NCBI GenBank assembly: GCA_964403015.1 | Contig: CAYOEJ010000008.1 | Location: 1 to 59,891, forward strand | Length of the DNA: 59,891 bases | Direction of reading: 5' to 3' | Origin: CAYOEJ01 sp964403015 | GTDB lineage: Bacteria; Actinomycetota; Actinomycetes; Actinomycetales; Actinomycetaceae | In this document: piece after piece, positions 25,893-33,598 of the stretch | How the letters are laid out: each line of letters starts with the position of its first letter | Numbering within the stretch: the first letter of the stretch is position 1 | Translations under genes and position numbers: made by a program | The notes under the pieces: model-generated | Database searches by the model: none | What the model saw: the letters and a program-made list of their open reading frames with translations, nothing else | Told to the model about the DNA's origin: nothing

Positions 25893-26759
25893 CTATTTTC
25901 GCGGTGTGCGTCCCCTGTTTTGAGCCGTGGCGGAAGCATGCAAACACAGCGTGGTTGCCATCGCAACGTTGAGCGATTCCGCCTTACCCCACATCGGGAT
26001 TTGCACAACGGCGTCAGCCCATCCACGCTGTTCATCAGTAAATCCGCGAGCCTCATTACCAAGCAGCCACAGGGTTGGCTTCCGCAAGTCTGGAAGGGTT
26101 GAACCAAGCGCATCCAGCGAACCCTGAGCTGCGGCGTCGGCGAGCACACCTAGGTCCCACTCTCCCCCGCCGTCGGCAACGAAAATCTGGAGTCCGGAGG
26201 CCTTCGCCCGGTTCACGATCGCGGAGATATCCTCGTCTTCGATAATGGGCACGTGGAAGGCGGAGCCGGCAGTTGACCGCAACACCTTCGGATTCATCGC
26301 CTCTACGGAGCCGCGGCCGAGGATGACGGCGTCGGCACCGCACGCGTCAGCACTTCGAATGATCGTGCCGAGGTTGCCAGGATCTTGAAGCTCGATGGCG
26401 CACACAATTAGTTCGGGAGCTTCTTCGAAGAGGTCGTCAAGACTCTTCTCATCGGGAATGTCAATGACCGCAAGCAAACCCTGAGCAGAGTCAGAGAGCT
26501 TGGCGAAAATGTCTTCGGGAAGTACGTGCGTGTAAGGGTCCGCCATGAGCAGCAGGCGGTTGATGTCAGCGTGCTGTTCGAGGGCTGTGTCCGTCACGTA
26601 GATATCGCGAATGAGCTCCGGCGCGTTGGCTAAGAGCTCGCGAACCGCCTGAGGTCCCTCCACCAACGCCTGTTCGTAGCGCACACGGTTAACTCTTTTA
26701 CGCAGGCCGATCGCCTTCTTGATTTGGCCTGTCATGTCTGAGACGTATGTGCGTGGCAT
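25893..26759 (-). CDS. TrmH/SpoU-family RNA 2'-O-methyltransferase
   Basis: 288 residues from the ATG at 26759 (the frame extends 12 codons further). N-terminal substrate-binding domain (RVRYEQALVEGPQAVRELL) and a SPOUT knot domain with motifs ELQDPGNLGTIIRSADACGADAV, LGNEARGF and IPMWGKAESLNVAMA. It methylates a ribose in rRNA or tRNA. Its position just downstream of infC-rpmI-rplT is common in actinobacteria, but a strong terminator separates them. Exact RNA target unknown. Confidence 0.9.
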   Translation of the reverse strand: MPRTYVSDMTGQIKKAIGLRKRVNRVRYEQALVEGPQAVRELLANAPELIRDIYVTDTALEQHADINRLLLMADPYTHVLPEDIFAKLSDSAQGLLAVIDIPDEKSLDDLFEEAPELIVCAIELQDPGNLGTIIRSADACGADAVILGRGSVEAMNPKVLRSTAGSAFHVPIIEDEDISAIVNRAKASGLQIFVADGGGEWDLGVLADAAAQGSLDALGSTLPDLRKPTLWLLGNEARGFTDEQRGWADAVVQIPMWGKAESLNVAMATTLCLHASATAQNRGRTPRK

Positions 26760-26826
26760 TATTTCGCTTCGTGAGGAGGGGTGGATGCAGAACAAGGTTA
26801 GCCTATGGCCGCGGGCGAATAAAAAA

Positions 26827-26862
26827 GTATGGGCAGACCGTGGTTAAACGATCTGCCCATAC
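26827..26862 (-). terminator. Intrinsic terminator of infC-rpmI-rplT
   Basis: 11-bp perfect stem GTATGGGCAGA / TCTGCCCATAC with a 14-nt loop, followed on the minus strand by TTTTTT. Placed 45 nt after the rplT stop. Confidence 0.93.
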
Positions 26863-26906
26863 TGGACGTTCATCACGCGGCCTCGGCCGCATGGTGCCCG
26901 CTATAT

Positions 26907-27287
26907 TCAGGCTGCCGGAGCGTTAACGTCTTCCGGAAGAGCCTTGCGTGCGGTCTCGACGATCGCGGCGAACGCAGCGGCGTCGTTGACAGCGAGCTCT
27001 GCGAGCATGCGGCGATCGATCTCGAGGCCGGCAAGCTTCAGGCCCTGCATGAAGCGGTTGTAGGTCATACCGTTGGCGCGAGCACCAGCGTTGATACGAG
27101 CAATCCACAGCTTGCGGAACTCGTTCTTGCGAACCTTGCGGTCACGGTAGTTGTACACCATCGAGTGCGTGACCTGCTCCTTCGCCTTACGGTAAAGGCG
27201 TGAGCGCTGACCGCGGTAGCCGGAGGCGCGCTCGAGCGTTGTGCGACGCTTCTTCTTGGAATTTACGGCGTTCTTTACGCGTGCCAT
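26907..27287 (-). CDS. rplT: 50S ribosomal protein L20
   Basis: 126 residues, highly basic N-terminus (ARVKNAVNSKKKRRTTLERASGYRGQRSRLYRKAKEQ) as in all L20 proteins, binds 23S rRNA early in 50S assembly. Third gene of the infC-rpmI-rplT operon; ends with a short acidic tail (ALPEDVNAPAA). Confidence 0.97.
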   Translation of the reverse strand: MARVKNAVNSKKKRRTTLERASGYRGQRSRLYRKAKEQVTHSMVYNYRDRKVRKNEFRKLWIARINAGARANGMTYNRFMQGLKLAGLEIDRRMLAELAVNDAAAFAAIVETARKALPEDVNAPAA

Positions 27288-27312
27288 AGTCTGTTATCTC
27301 CTTTGTCGCGGC

Positions 27313-27507
27313 TCAGAGGCCGAGCATCTTCTTGACGGGCTTGACGTCGGCCTTCGCAACCGGCTGGTCCGTAGACAGGCGGCGGGTGCGACGCGAGGAC
27401 TTGTGCTCGAGCAGGTGGCGCTTGTTTGCCTGCTCACGCATGAGCTTGCCCTTGCCGGTCACGCGGAAACGCTTCTTTGCACCGGAGTGCGTCTTCATCT
27501 TTGGCAT
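27313..27507 (-). CDS. rpmI: 50S ribosomal protein L35
   Basis: 64 residues from the ATG at 27507, giving the universal N-terminus MPKMKTHSGAKKRFRVTG. Twelve more in-frame codons exist upstream but are not part of the protein. A GAGGGG ribosome site precedes the ATG. Binds 23S rRNA in the large subunit. Confidence 0.97.
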   Translation of the reverse strand: MPKMKTHSGAKKRFRVTGKGKLMREQANKRHLLEHKSSRRTRRLSTDQPVAKADVKPVKKMLGL

Positions 27508-27587
27508 TATTGCCCCTCTTCTAGCTACTTGCGCAGCAATCATGCTTCCCTTGGGAAGCGGTTCGTGTCAGCTGGTCGACGTTAGTT

Positions 27588-28226
27588 TCAGGCTTCGTCG
27601 TCGTTCTTGGCGGCTACGCGCTCGGCGTTCTTCTGTGCGCGGCGGGCCTCTTCGGCACGGCGGTTTTCCCGCTCTGCCTCACGACGACGACGCTGATCAG
27701 ACTTAGCCTCAGACTTCCTGCGGGTAGGTGCAAGCACCATGACCATGGAGCGACCATCAACGCGCGGGGCGGACTCTACAGTGCCGTCCTCAGCCGTATC
27801 TGCAGCTAGGCGTTCCATGAGGCGGATGCCCATTTCGGGACGCGACTGCTCGCGGCCACGGAAACGCAGCTGGATCTTGACTTTGTCGCCACCATTGAGG
27901 AACTTGATAACACGTTTCAACTTGGTGTCGTAATCGTGCTGGTCAATCTTCAAGCTCATGCGAATTTCCTTGAGCTGGGTATTCGCTTGGTTGCGACGCG
28001 CATCTCGGGCCTTTTGAGTTGCCTCGTACTTGAACTTGCCGTAATCCATAAGCTTGGCAACGGGAGGGTTCGCGTTCGGGGCCACCTCAACAAGATCGAG
28101 GCTCGCTTCACGGGCTAGTCGGAGCGCGTCCTCGACACGCACCACGCCGACCTGCTCACCAGCAGGGCCGACTAGACGTACCTCGGAAACGGTAATTCGA
28201 TCGTTGACTCTTGGCTCGTTGATAAT
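27588..28226 (-). CDS. infC: Translation initiation factor IF-3, likely non-AUG start
   Basis: About 213 residues. N-domain (INEPRVNDRI...VGPAGEQVGVV), linker and C-domain (RPEMGIRLMERLAAD) with a basic/acidic tail. The only AUG-like codon upstream (28277) would put the ribosome site inside the gene. The sequence AAGAGGAG (28229-28236) is followed by CA-ATT-ATC-AAC-GAG, so initiation probably occurs at ATT (28226) or ATC (28223). Rare start codons in infC are known and let IF-3 repress its own translation. By alignment with actinobacterial IF-3 N-termini I prefer 28226, while spacing favours 28223. Confidence 0.93.
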   Translation of the reverse strand: MINEPRVNDRITVSEVRLVGPAGEQVGVVRVEDALRLAREASLDLVEVAPNANPPVAKLMDYGKFKYEATQKARDARRNQANTQLKEIRMSLKIDQHDYDTKLKRVIKFLNGGDKVKIQLRFRGREQSRPEMGIRLMERLAADTAEDGTVESAPRVDGRSMVMVLAPTRRKSEAKSDQRRRREAERENRRAEEARRAQKNAERVAAKNDDEA

Positions 28227-28228
28227 TG

Positions 28229-28236
28229 CTCCTCTT
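28229..28236 (-). promoter_or_regulatory. infC ribosome site defining a rare start codon
   Basis: AAGAGGAG, the only strong Shine-Dalgarno near the IF-3 N-terminus, 2 nt before ATT and 5 nt before ATC. It decides against the upstream ATG at 28277. Confidence 0.7.
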
Positions 28237-28478
28237 ACTAACTTCGACGTGCGACGCGCACGGAGTCCAGAGGGCATACGGATCTCGCCGTATTCTCATA
28301 ACCCGGCCCCTTGGGGACCCAGGTGGGATTTCTCCGCTTGCGTTCCGGCAATTTGCCGGTCGGTCAATCCGTCACTTTACCAGTAACGGCGTGGGCTAGC
28401 CAAGAGCGACGACGACGCCCGCCCGTGTTTTCCCGGTGACCTTGCGCACGTTGGGCAGCGACGTTCTTGGCGTCCGGC

Positions 28479-28707
28479 CATCTCCACGCACATGGCATCT
28501 CCACGCACATGGCATCTCCACGCACATGGCATCTCCACGCACATGGCATCNNNNNNNNNNNNNNNNNNNNNNNNNNNNNNNNNNNNNNNNNNNNNNNNNN
28601 NNNNNNNNNNNNNNNNNNNNNNNNNNNNNNNNNNNNNNNNNNNNNNNNNNACATGGCATCTCCACGCACATGGCATCTCCACGCACATGGCATCTCCACG
28701 CACATAT
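28479..28707. repeat. 17-bp tandem repeat array (minisatellite)
   Basis: Unit CATCTCCACGCACATGG. Four perfect copies and a partial copy stand before the N gap (28479-28550), and a partial, two perfect and one degenerate last copy (ending CACATAT) after it. The true copy number is unknown because the assembly breaks inside the array. 17 is not a multiple of 3, which argues against a coding repeat. Confidence 0.95.
28551..28650. other. Scaffold gap (100 N) inside the 17-bp array
   Basis: Both flanks are the same tandem repeat in the same orientation. The gap is an unresolved repeat expansion. Confidence 0.95.
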
Positions 28708-28722
28708 TGAGTGATAAATGAC

Positions 28723-28751
28723 GGATTGAGTGTAAATTTTACACTCAATCC
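28723..28751. promoter_or_regulatory. 29-bp perfect inverted repeat
   Basis: GGATTGAGTGTAAA, one T, then its exact complement TTTACACTCAATCC. Partial echoes occur on both sides (ATTGAGTGATAAAT at 28706-28719; ATTAATCGAGT at 28752). AT-rich centre and 14-bp arms fit a repressor operator or a bidirectional hairpin; no U-tract. No matching regulator consensus is recognised. Confidence 0.6.
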
Positions 28752-28836
28752 ATTAATCGAGTATCAATTTAGCAAGCTGACGCGGAAGAACTCGGGCTGA
28801 CGCTGGAAAACCCAGCTCGTACTGAATAACCCGGAA

Positions 28837-28896
28837 ACTAAAAGCGGCTCAGCGGCTACAGACTTCCGAACACTAAAAGCGGCTCAGCGGCTACAG
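28837..28896. repeat. 25-bp direct repeat overlapping the sseB-like stop
   Basis: An identical 25-mer beginning ACTAAAAGCGGCTCAGCGGC and ending TACAG occurs at 28837-28861 and 28872-28896 (35-bp period). The second copy contains the stop codon of the SseB-like gene. On the minus strand each copy reads GAGCCGCTTTT, which can pair with GCGGCCTC at the gene end and may serve as a duplicated terminator arm. Confidence 0.85.
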
Positions 28897-29700
28897 TCTT
28901 GAGGCCGCCGTGGGCCTGATTTCGACGACGTCGAGGCGCGCTTTCACATACTCTTCCGATCCGAGAATGGCTGCGACCGTTTGGACGACGGCGATCACCT
29001 GCTCGCGATCGGCCTTGCCAGTGACGTGAACCAAGACTGTGGCCACTCCACGTTCACCAGGCTCGATGCTCACGCCAGCGTATCCGGGCAGGTCACCATC
29101 GATGGAGGCATCGATTCGTGCTGTGATTTCGGGGTCGTTCCACGGAGCGGTCCACTCGGTACCGGAGGCCAGAGCTGCCACAGCGGAACGTCCCAACCAC
29201 ATTTGGGAAGGTGACTCGGCATTCACCGTGATGAGGCCGCTCCCCCGCTTGAGTGCGGCCACGGCGACGTTCTTGATCGCTACCGGAACGGGACGAGCCT
29301 CCGGATCCCATTCAGCCAACGCCTGCGCCGACGTGAACACGGGAAATGCTTCACGTCCGCCTGGGAAAGGGACGCGTACTAGATCTTCATCGGGGCATTC
29401 GAGAGGGTCTGCCGCTGCCGGTTGATGTGGCGCAATGCCTGCCATTCCGCGCGGAACGGCGTCGGCCTCTTCTGGAACAGCGCCACTATCGGGATCAACG
29501 GGAACCTCGGTCTCTTCCGGTGGAAGAATTCCAGGATGCGCGTGTGGCATCACGGCCATGATCACGCGATCGAGGGCAGAGACGAGAGACTCAGTCCGCT
29601 CACCCACCGGCTTCGATAGCGCATCCTTGACGGCGGGTTGAATTGATCCATCATCGCCGGCGAAGGGGTTGGGAGCGAGAATTCGTTCAAAGTCTGGCAT
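28891..29700 (-). CDS. SseB-family protein
   Basis: 269 residues from the ATG at 29700 (12 upstream in-frame codons are excluded). The C-terminal half carries the SseB N-terminal-domain pattern (FPGGREAFPVFTSAQALAEW, GSGLITVNAESPSQMWLGRSAVAALA) and ends in a small ferredoxin-like segment (GVATVLVHVTGKADREQVIAVVQTVA). Function of this family is unknown; in actinobacteria it is a frequent last gene of the his cluster next to priA, as here. The first ~110 residues are low-complexity, acidic and Pro-rich. Confidence 0.75.
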   Translation of the reverse strand: MPDFERILAPNPFAGDDGSIQPAVKDALSKPVGERTESLVSALDRVIMAVMPHAHPGILPPEETEVPVDPDSGAVPEEADAVPRGMAGIAPHQPAAADPLECPDEDLVRVPFPGGREAFPVFTSAQALAEWDPEARPVPVAIKNVAVAALKRGSGLITVNAESPSQMWLGRSAVAALASGTEWTAPWNDPEITARIDASIDGDLPGYAGVSIEPGERGVATVLVHVTGKADREQVIAVVQTVAAILGSEEYVKARLDVVEIRPTAASRL

Positions 29701-29707
29701 GTCGAGC

Positions 29708-30442
29708 CTATTCCCCCGAGCCTTCAGCGACCTCAAGAGCCTCGGGAAGTGTGAAGGCTCCCGCGTAAAGCGCCTTACCTACGATGGCTCCTTCAACTCC
29801 AGCCTCGGTCAGCGTGCGAATTGCCCGAAGATCGTCGAGAGAAGAAACCCCTCCGGAAGCAACGACGGGGCGGTCAGTGGCCTCACATACGCGGCGCAAC
29901 AGGTCGAGATTGGGACCCTGGAGGGTACCGTCCTTGGTGACATCGGTGACGACGTAACGCGCGCAGCCGTCGTCGTCGAGCCTCTTGAGAACCTCCCACA
30001 GGTTGCCACCGTCGCGAGTCCAGCCGCGGGCAGACAGAACGTCACCGCGAACATCAAGGCCGACTGCCACCTTGTCGCCATACTCAGCAATGGCGCGCGA
30101 GGTCCATTCGGGATCTTCCAATGCAGCGGTTCCCAGATTCACCCGGGTCGCGCCGGCCTCGATTGCGCGAGCTAGTGAGGCGTCGTCGCGGATTCCGCCC
30201 GATAGTTCAATCCGGACGTCCGTGTTGGCGACGATGCGCGCGAGGAGCTCGTGGTTTGACCCGCGTCCAAAGGCCGCATCCAGATCGACGAGATGAATCC
30301 ACGACGCTCCCTGCTGAACAAAGTTCTCAACAGCCTCAGCTGGATCACCGTAGGAGGTTTCGGTTCCGGCCTCACCTTGAACGAGGCGGACGGCTTGGCC
30401 CTCCACGACGTCGACTGCAGGCAGTAGCTCTAGCGGTTTCAT
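29708..30442 (-). CDS. priA: Phosphoribosyl isomerase A (HisA / PriA)
   Basis: 244 residues, beta/alpha barrel. Isomerises ProFAR to PRFAR in histidine synthesis; actinobacterial PriA also performs the TrpF step in tryptophan synthesis. Motifs: LLPAVDVVEGQAVRLVQGEAG (catalytic Asp), ELSGGIRDD, VGLDVRGDVLSARGWTRDGG and the second acid in YVVTDVTKDGTLQGPN. The RGWT signature is typical of PriA. ATG at 30442 follows AGAGAGGAACC. Confidence 0.95.
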   Translation of the reverse strand: MKPLELLPAVDVVEGQAVRLVQGEAGTETSYGDPAEAVENFVQQGASWIHLVDLDAAFGRGSNHELLARIVANTDVRIELSGGIRDDASLARAIEAGATRVNLGTAALEDPEWTSRAIAEYGDKVAVGLDVRGDVLSARGWTRDGGNLWEVLKRLDDDGCARYVVTDVTKDGTLQGPNLDLLRRVCEATDRPVVASGGVSSLDDLRAIRTLTEAGVEGAIVGKALYAGAFTLPEALEVAEGSGE

Positions 30443-30495
30443 GTGGTTCCTCTCTGTCGTCGCGATCGCTCGCGCCTCTGGTCCATCTCGACGGT

Positions 30496-31131
30496 TTAAC
30501 TGATTGAGTCGAGCCAATTCTTCAAAAGTGCAGAACCGGCGTCGGCAGACTTCTCCGGGTGGAACTGCGTGCCGGTAAGCGCCCCGTTCTCCACTGCCGC
30601 GACGAAACGCGTGTGGTGCTCGGCGAAGGTGATGAGCGGGGGTTCAAATAGTCCCGCCTCGTCGGCCATCTCTGCGGCCGGGTCACTCTGGACAGCGTAG
30701 GAGTGCACGAAGTAGAAGCGCTCATCTTCGATGCCGCGAAATAGTGTCGAGCCCTCCGGTGCCTGGACCTTGGACCATCCCATGTGCGGAACGACGGGCG
30801 CGTCAAGGCGATCCACCGAACCGCGCCATTGGCCCAGTCCTTCGGCCTGCTGGTGTTCCGTGCTCTCGTCAAACATCACCTGCATTCCCACGCAGATGCC
30901 CAAAACTGGCCGTCCTCCGGAAAGGCGCCGCTCGATCAGGCGATCACCCCGAATGCTCCGAAGCTTGTCCATGACCGCAGAGAATGCTCCCACGCCCGGC
31001 ACCACCAGACCATCGCAGTTCATGATCGCGTCGGGCTCACGGGTGAGCTCCGCCTGTGCGCCAACGTGTTCAAGTGCTCGCACGACCGAGCGTACATTTC
31101 CAGTACCGGCATCGAGAACGACTATGTTCAC
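30496..31131 (-). CDS. hisH: Imidazole glycerol phosphate synthase, glutaminase subunit
   Basis: 211 residues, class-I glutamine amidotransferase. Releases ammonia from glutamine for HisF. Nucleophile Cys in PVLGICVGMQVMFD; His and Glu of the triad in GTQFHPEKS near the C-terminus. GTG start overlaps the preceding gene by 4 bp. hisF, its partner, is not in the window. Confidence 0.96.
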   Translation of the reverse strand: MNIVVLDAGTGNVRSVVRALEHVGAQAELTREPDAIMNCDGLVVPGVGAFSAVMDKLRSIRGDRLIERRLSGGRPVLGICVGMQVMFDESTEHQQAEGLGQWRGSVDRLDAPVVPHMGWSKVQAPEGSTLFRGIEDERFYFVHSYAVQSDPAAEMADEAGLFEPPLITFAEHHTRFVAAVENGALTGTQFHPEKSADAGSALLKNWLDSIS

Positions 31132-31808
31132 TTGGGGTCCCCCGTGGAGTCCTCTGGGCCGTTCTCTTGCACTGGTTCGTCGATTCGCTCTGGCGTATCG
31201 CCTTGCTCTGACGGCGTGCCGTGCTCTGGCTTTCCGATTTGTTCTGGCGCTTCGCCTTGGCCGCGACGACGCCGGTCGCCCCGCCCGAAGAGACGCTGCA
31301 GGACGGACGGAGTCACATCCTGCTCGCGGATCACCTGCGCGTTAATCTCCTCGATCGACTTCGACCCGAGGATAAGGCTCTCAATGACGGGATCCACGGT
31401 GTTAAGCACAAGGCCGGCTGGAATGTCTTCCGTGCGCCGCCCGTTTTGGACGCGAACCGCCTGAACGAGACCCGATGTACCCGCCTCGAGCCCCACGTCC
31501 TCGCCAATCTCAGCCGTGAGGAGCACAACTCCGTACTTGGAGAGCTTGGAGAGCAGGCCAGCAACATGGTCCGGATCATCGGATGGATCTGATTCACCGG
31601 TACCTTCATCAGCGCCCGATGAGCCACCCGCAAGCAGCTCTGAAATGTCCCAGTCATCAAACTCAACCGCAGGCAGCTCGCGAACGACGCATGCGCCCGA
31701 GGCGGTAGCGACGACGTCGGCATGAATATTGCGCAGCTTCAGCACAGCCGCAACCACATCGGCCTTATCGAAAGGCGTAAGAATGACGTAACGACGTGTA
31801 GAACTCAC
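31128..31808 (-). CDS. Conserved hypothetical protein within the his operon
   Basis: 226 residues, no signal peptide or membrane segment. A folded N-terminal part (residues 1-150: RRYVILTPFDKADVVAAVLKLRN, VVLLTAEIGEDVGLEAGTSGLVQAVR) is followed by a charged low-complexity tail rich in Glu, Gly, Pro and Gln. I do not recognise a family. It overlaps hisB and hisH by 4 bp each (GTGA), so it is translated with them and may have a role tied to histidine synthesis, but there is no direct evidence. Confidence 0.75.
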   Translation of the reverse strand: MSSTRRYVILTPFDKADVVAAVLKLRNIHADVVATASGACVVRELPAVEFDDWDISELLAGGSSGADEGTGESDPSDDPDHVAGLLSKLSKYGVVLLTAEIGEDVGLEAGTSGLVQAVRVQNGRRTEDIPAGLVLNTVDPVIESLILGSKSIEEINAQVIREQDVTPSVLQRLFGRGDRRRRGQGEAPEQIGKPEHGTPSEQGDTPERIDEPVQENGPEDSTGDPK

Positions 31809-32428
31809 AGGGCACCCTTCGTTGATGGAATGCCGCTCACGCGCGAATCGCGTTCGACAGCGGAACGCAACGCTCGCGCGAGTGCCTTGAATTGAGCTTC
31901 GACGATGTGGTGCGGATCCCGTCCATACACGAGCTCCACATGCAGGCAGATGCCGGCGTTGTACGCCAAAGACTCAAAGATGTGACGGGTCATCGCGCCT
32001 GTGAAGTGCCCTCCGATCAGGTGGTATTCCTGACCTTCTGGCTCACCGCGGTGTACCACGTAGGAGCGGCCGGCTACGTCGACGACTGCGCGGGCAAGTG
32101 ACTCGTCGAGTGGAACGAGCGCGTCGCCAAAACGAGAAATTCCCGACTTGTCTCCAAGCGCCTCTTTGAGTGCGACGCCCAAGCAGATCGCGGTGTCTTC
32201 AACCGTGTGGTGTACGTCGACTTCGATATCGCCCTCTGCCCTGACCGTGAGATCTATGAGCGAATGCTTGGAAAGCGCGGTGAGCATGTGGTCATAAAAA
32301 GGTACGCCGGTGGAAATGTCTGACGCACCTGTGCCGTCAAGATTCAGTTCTACCGAGATAGTTGACTCTGCGGTGCTTCGCTCACATCGTCCAATGCGGC
32401 TTGATCCTGCCTGCGTCTGATCGCTCAT
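31805..32428 (-). CDS. hisB: Imidazoleglycerol-phosphate dehydratase
   Basis: 207 residues, monofunctional IGPD. Dehydrates IGP to imidazole acetol phosphate with a di-Mn centre. The repeated metal motifs are clear: FYDHMLTALSKHS and DVHHTVEDTAICLG in the first half, GGHFTGAMTRHIF and DPHHIVEAQFKALARAL in the second. Start overlaps hisC by 4 bp. Confidence 0.97.
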   Translation of the reverse strand: MSDQTQAGSSRIGRCERSTAESTISVELNLDGTGASDISTGVPFYDHMLTALSKHSLIDLTVRAEGDIEVDVHHTVEDTAICLGVALKEALGDKSGISRFGDALVPLDESLARAVVDVAGRSYVVHRGEPEGQEYHLIGGHFTGAMTRHIFESLAYNAGICLHVELVYGRDPHHIVEAQFKALARALRSAVERDSRVSGIPSTKGAL

Positions 32429-33540
32429 CGATCCACGACCTCCTTCAGCGCGGTCATAAATGCCGCGTTTTCCTCTGTTGTGCCAACGCTCACGCGCAGC
32501 CAGCCATCAGGGCCAACCTCTCGAATGAGCACCCCGCGCTCAACGAGCTTCTGCCACACGGTATGGCGATCCTCGAAATGTCCGAAGAGAATGAAATTAG
32601 CGTCTGATTCTGCCGTCTCTAAGCCTAGCGCAGCAATATCGAGCGCAAGCTGATCGCGATCTTTTCGAATCTGAGCAACCTGCTCTTTGAGAGCGCCCGT
32701 GTGTGCGAGTGCGGCGTGCGCGGCCGCTTGGGTGATCGCAGACAGGTGGTATGGCAGACGTACCAGCATGATCTGATCCACGATGTCCCGGCTCGCAGCC
32801 ATGTAGCCAAGGCGCAGGCCAGCCGCGCCGAATGCCTTCGACATTGTCCGAGTCACGACGAGGTTGGGGTACTCCTCGAGGAGCTCCAAAGCGCTGGGGA
32901 CACCTTCGCGCCGAAATTCGGCGTACGCTTCGTCGACGACGACGATCGTTGCCGTTGCGGTATCCCCCACGCGGGGTCCGGTGGTCGCCGTGCGATCGAG
33001 AATTGCACGCAACTGGGCTGGATCGAGCGCTGTGCCAGTGGGATTGTTCGGCGAAGCCAGAATAATTACCGCAGGGTGGGATTCGCGAAGCACGCGATCG
33101 ACGCCGTCCACATCGATCGAGAAGTCTGCCGCACGCTCTCCTGGCACCCATTCGGTGAACGTGTCGCGAGCGTACTCCGGATACATCGAGTAGCTGGGCA
33201 GGAAGGTGCTGACTGCGCGACCCGGGCCGCCGAAAGCTTGCAAAATATGCAGCATGACCTCGTTCGAACCATTGGCTGCCCAGATCTGCTGAGCGGGCAC
33301 TCTTACACCGCTCTCGCCCGCTAGGTACTCGGCAAGTTCGGCACGTAATTCTTGGAAGTCGCGATCTGGATAGCGATTCAGTGAGGTTGCCGCTGCCGAT
33401 ACGCGACGCGCGATCTCATTGATCAGCTCCTCCGATGGCGGATAGGGATTTTCATTGACATTCAGACAAACGGGAACGTCAAGCTGCGGGGCGCCGTAAG
33501 GCTGCTCCCCCGCCAAATCGGGACGCTTCGGAAGATTCAT
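32425..33540 (-). CDS. hisC: Histidinol-phosphate aminotransferase
   Basis: 371 residues, class-I/II PLP aminotransferase. Motifs: LNVNENPYPPS at the N-terminus, the PLP-binding GSNEVMLHILQAFGGPG, ASPNNPTG, VVDEAYAEF and the Schiff-base Lys in TRTMSKAFGAAGLRLGY. No ribosome site precedes the ATG; TACGCT (33547-33552) ends 6 nt upstream, so a second, leaderless promoter probably drives hisC-hisB-x-hisH-priA-sseB after the inserted usp gene. Confidence 0.96.
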   Translation of the reverse strand: MNLPKRPDLAGEQPYGAPQLDVPVCLNVNENPYPPSEELINEIARRVSAAATSLNRYPDRDFQELRAELAEYLAGESGVRVPAQQIWAANGSNEVMLHILQAFGGPGRAVSTFLPSYSMYPEYARDTFTEWVPGERAADFSIDVDGVDRVLRESHPAVIILASPNNPTGTALDPAQLRAILDRTATTGPRVGDTATATIVVVDEAYAEFRREGVPSALELLEEYPNLVVTRTMSKAFGAAGLRLGYMAASRDIVDQIMLVRLPYHLSAITQAAAHAALAHTGALKEQVAQIRKDRDQLALDIAALGLETAESDANFILFGHFEDRHTVWQKLVERGVLIREVGPDGWLRVSVGTTEENAAFMTALKEVVDR

Positions 33541-33598
33541 GGTTTAAGCGTAGTGCTTTAGGTCTGTCACTTCCGAACCCGTCCACTGAGGGAACTCT

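Larger units (their letters stand above)
28237..28890. other. Non-coding interval: infC leader and repeat cluster
   Basis: About 650 bp without a supported gene. From infC outwards it holds a GGTCCCC/GGGGCC hairpin near 28305-28320, the palindromic hairpin CCGGCAA-A-TTGCCGG at 28345-28359 (infC leader), a 17-bp tandem array with an assembly gap, a 29-bp perfect dyad, a 20-bp imperfect repeat (GCTGACGC at 28776 and 28796) and a duplicated 25-mer at the sseB end. Short frames through the array exist only because the repeat has no stop codons. Confidence 0.8.

Noticed and set aside
28479..28707. CRISPR array
   Set aside because: The 17-bp units are immediately adjacent without spacers, and no cas genes are near.
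28364..28748. Overlapping ORFs on both strands through the 17-bp array
   Set aside because: They exist only because the repeat lacks stop codons in several frames; no ribosome site, no conserved sequence, and they run across N bases.
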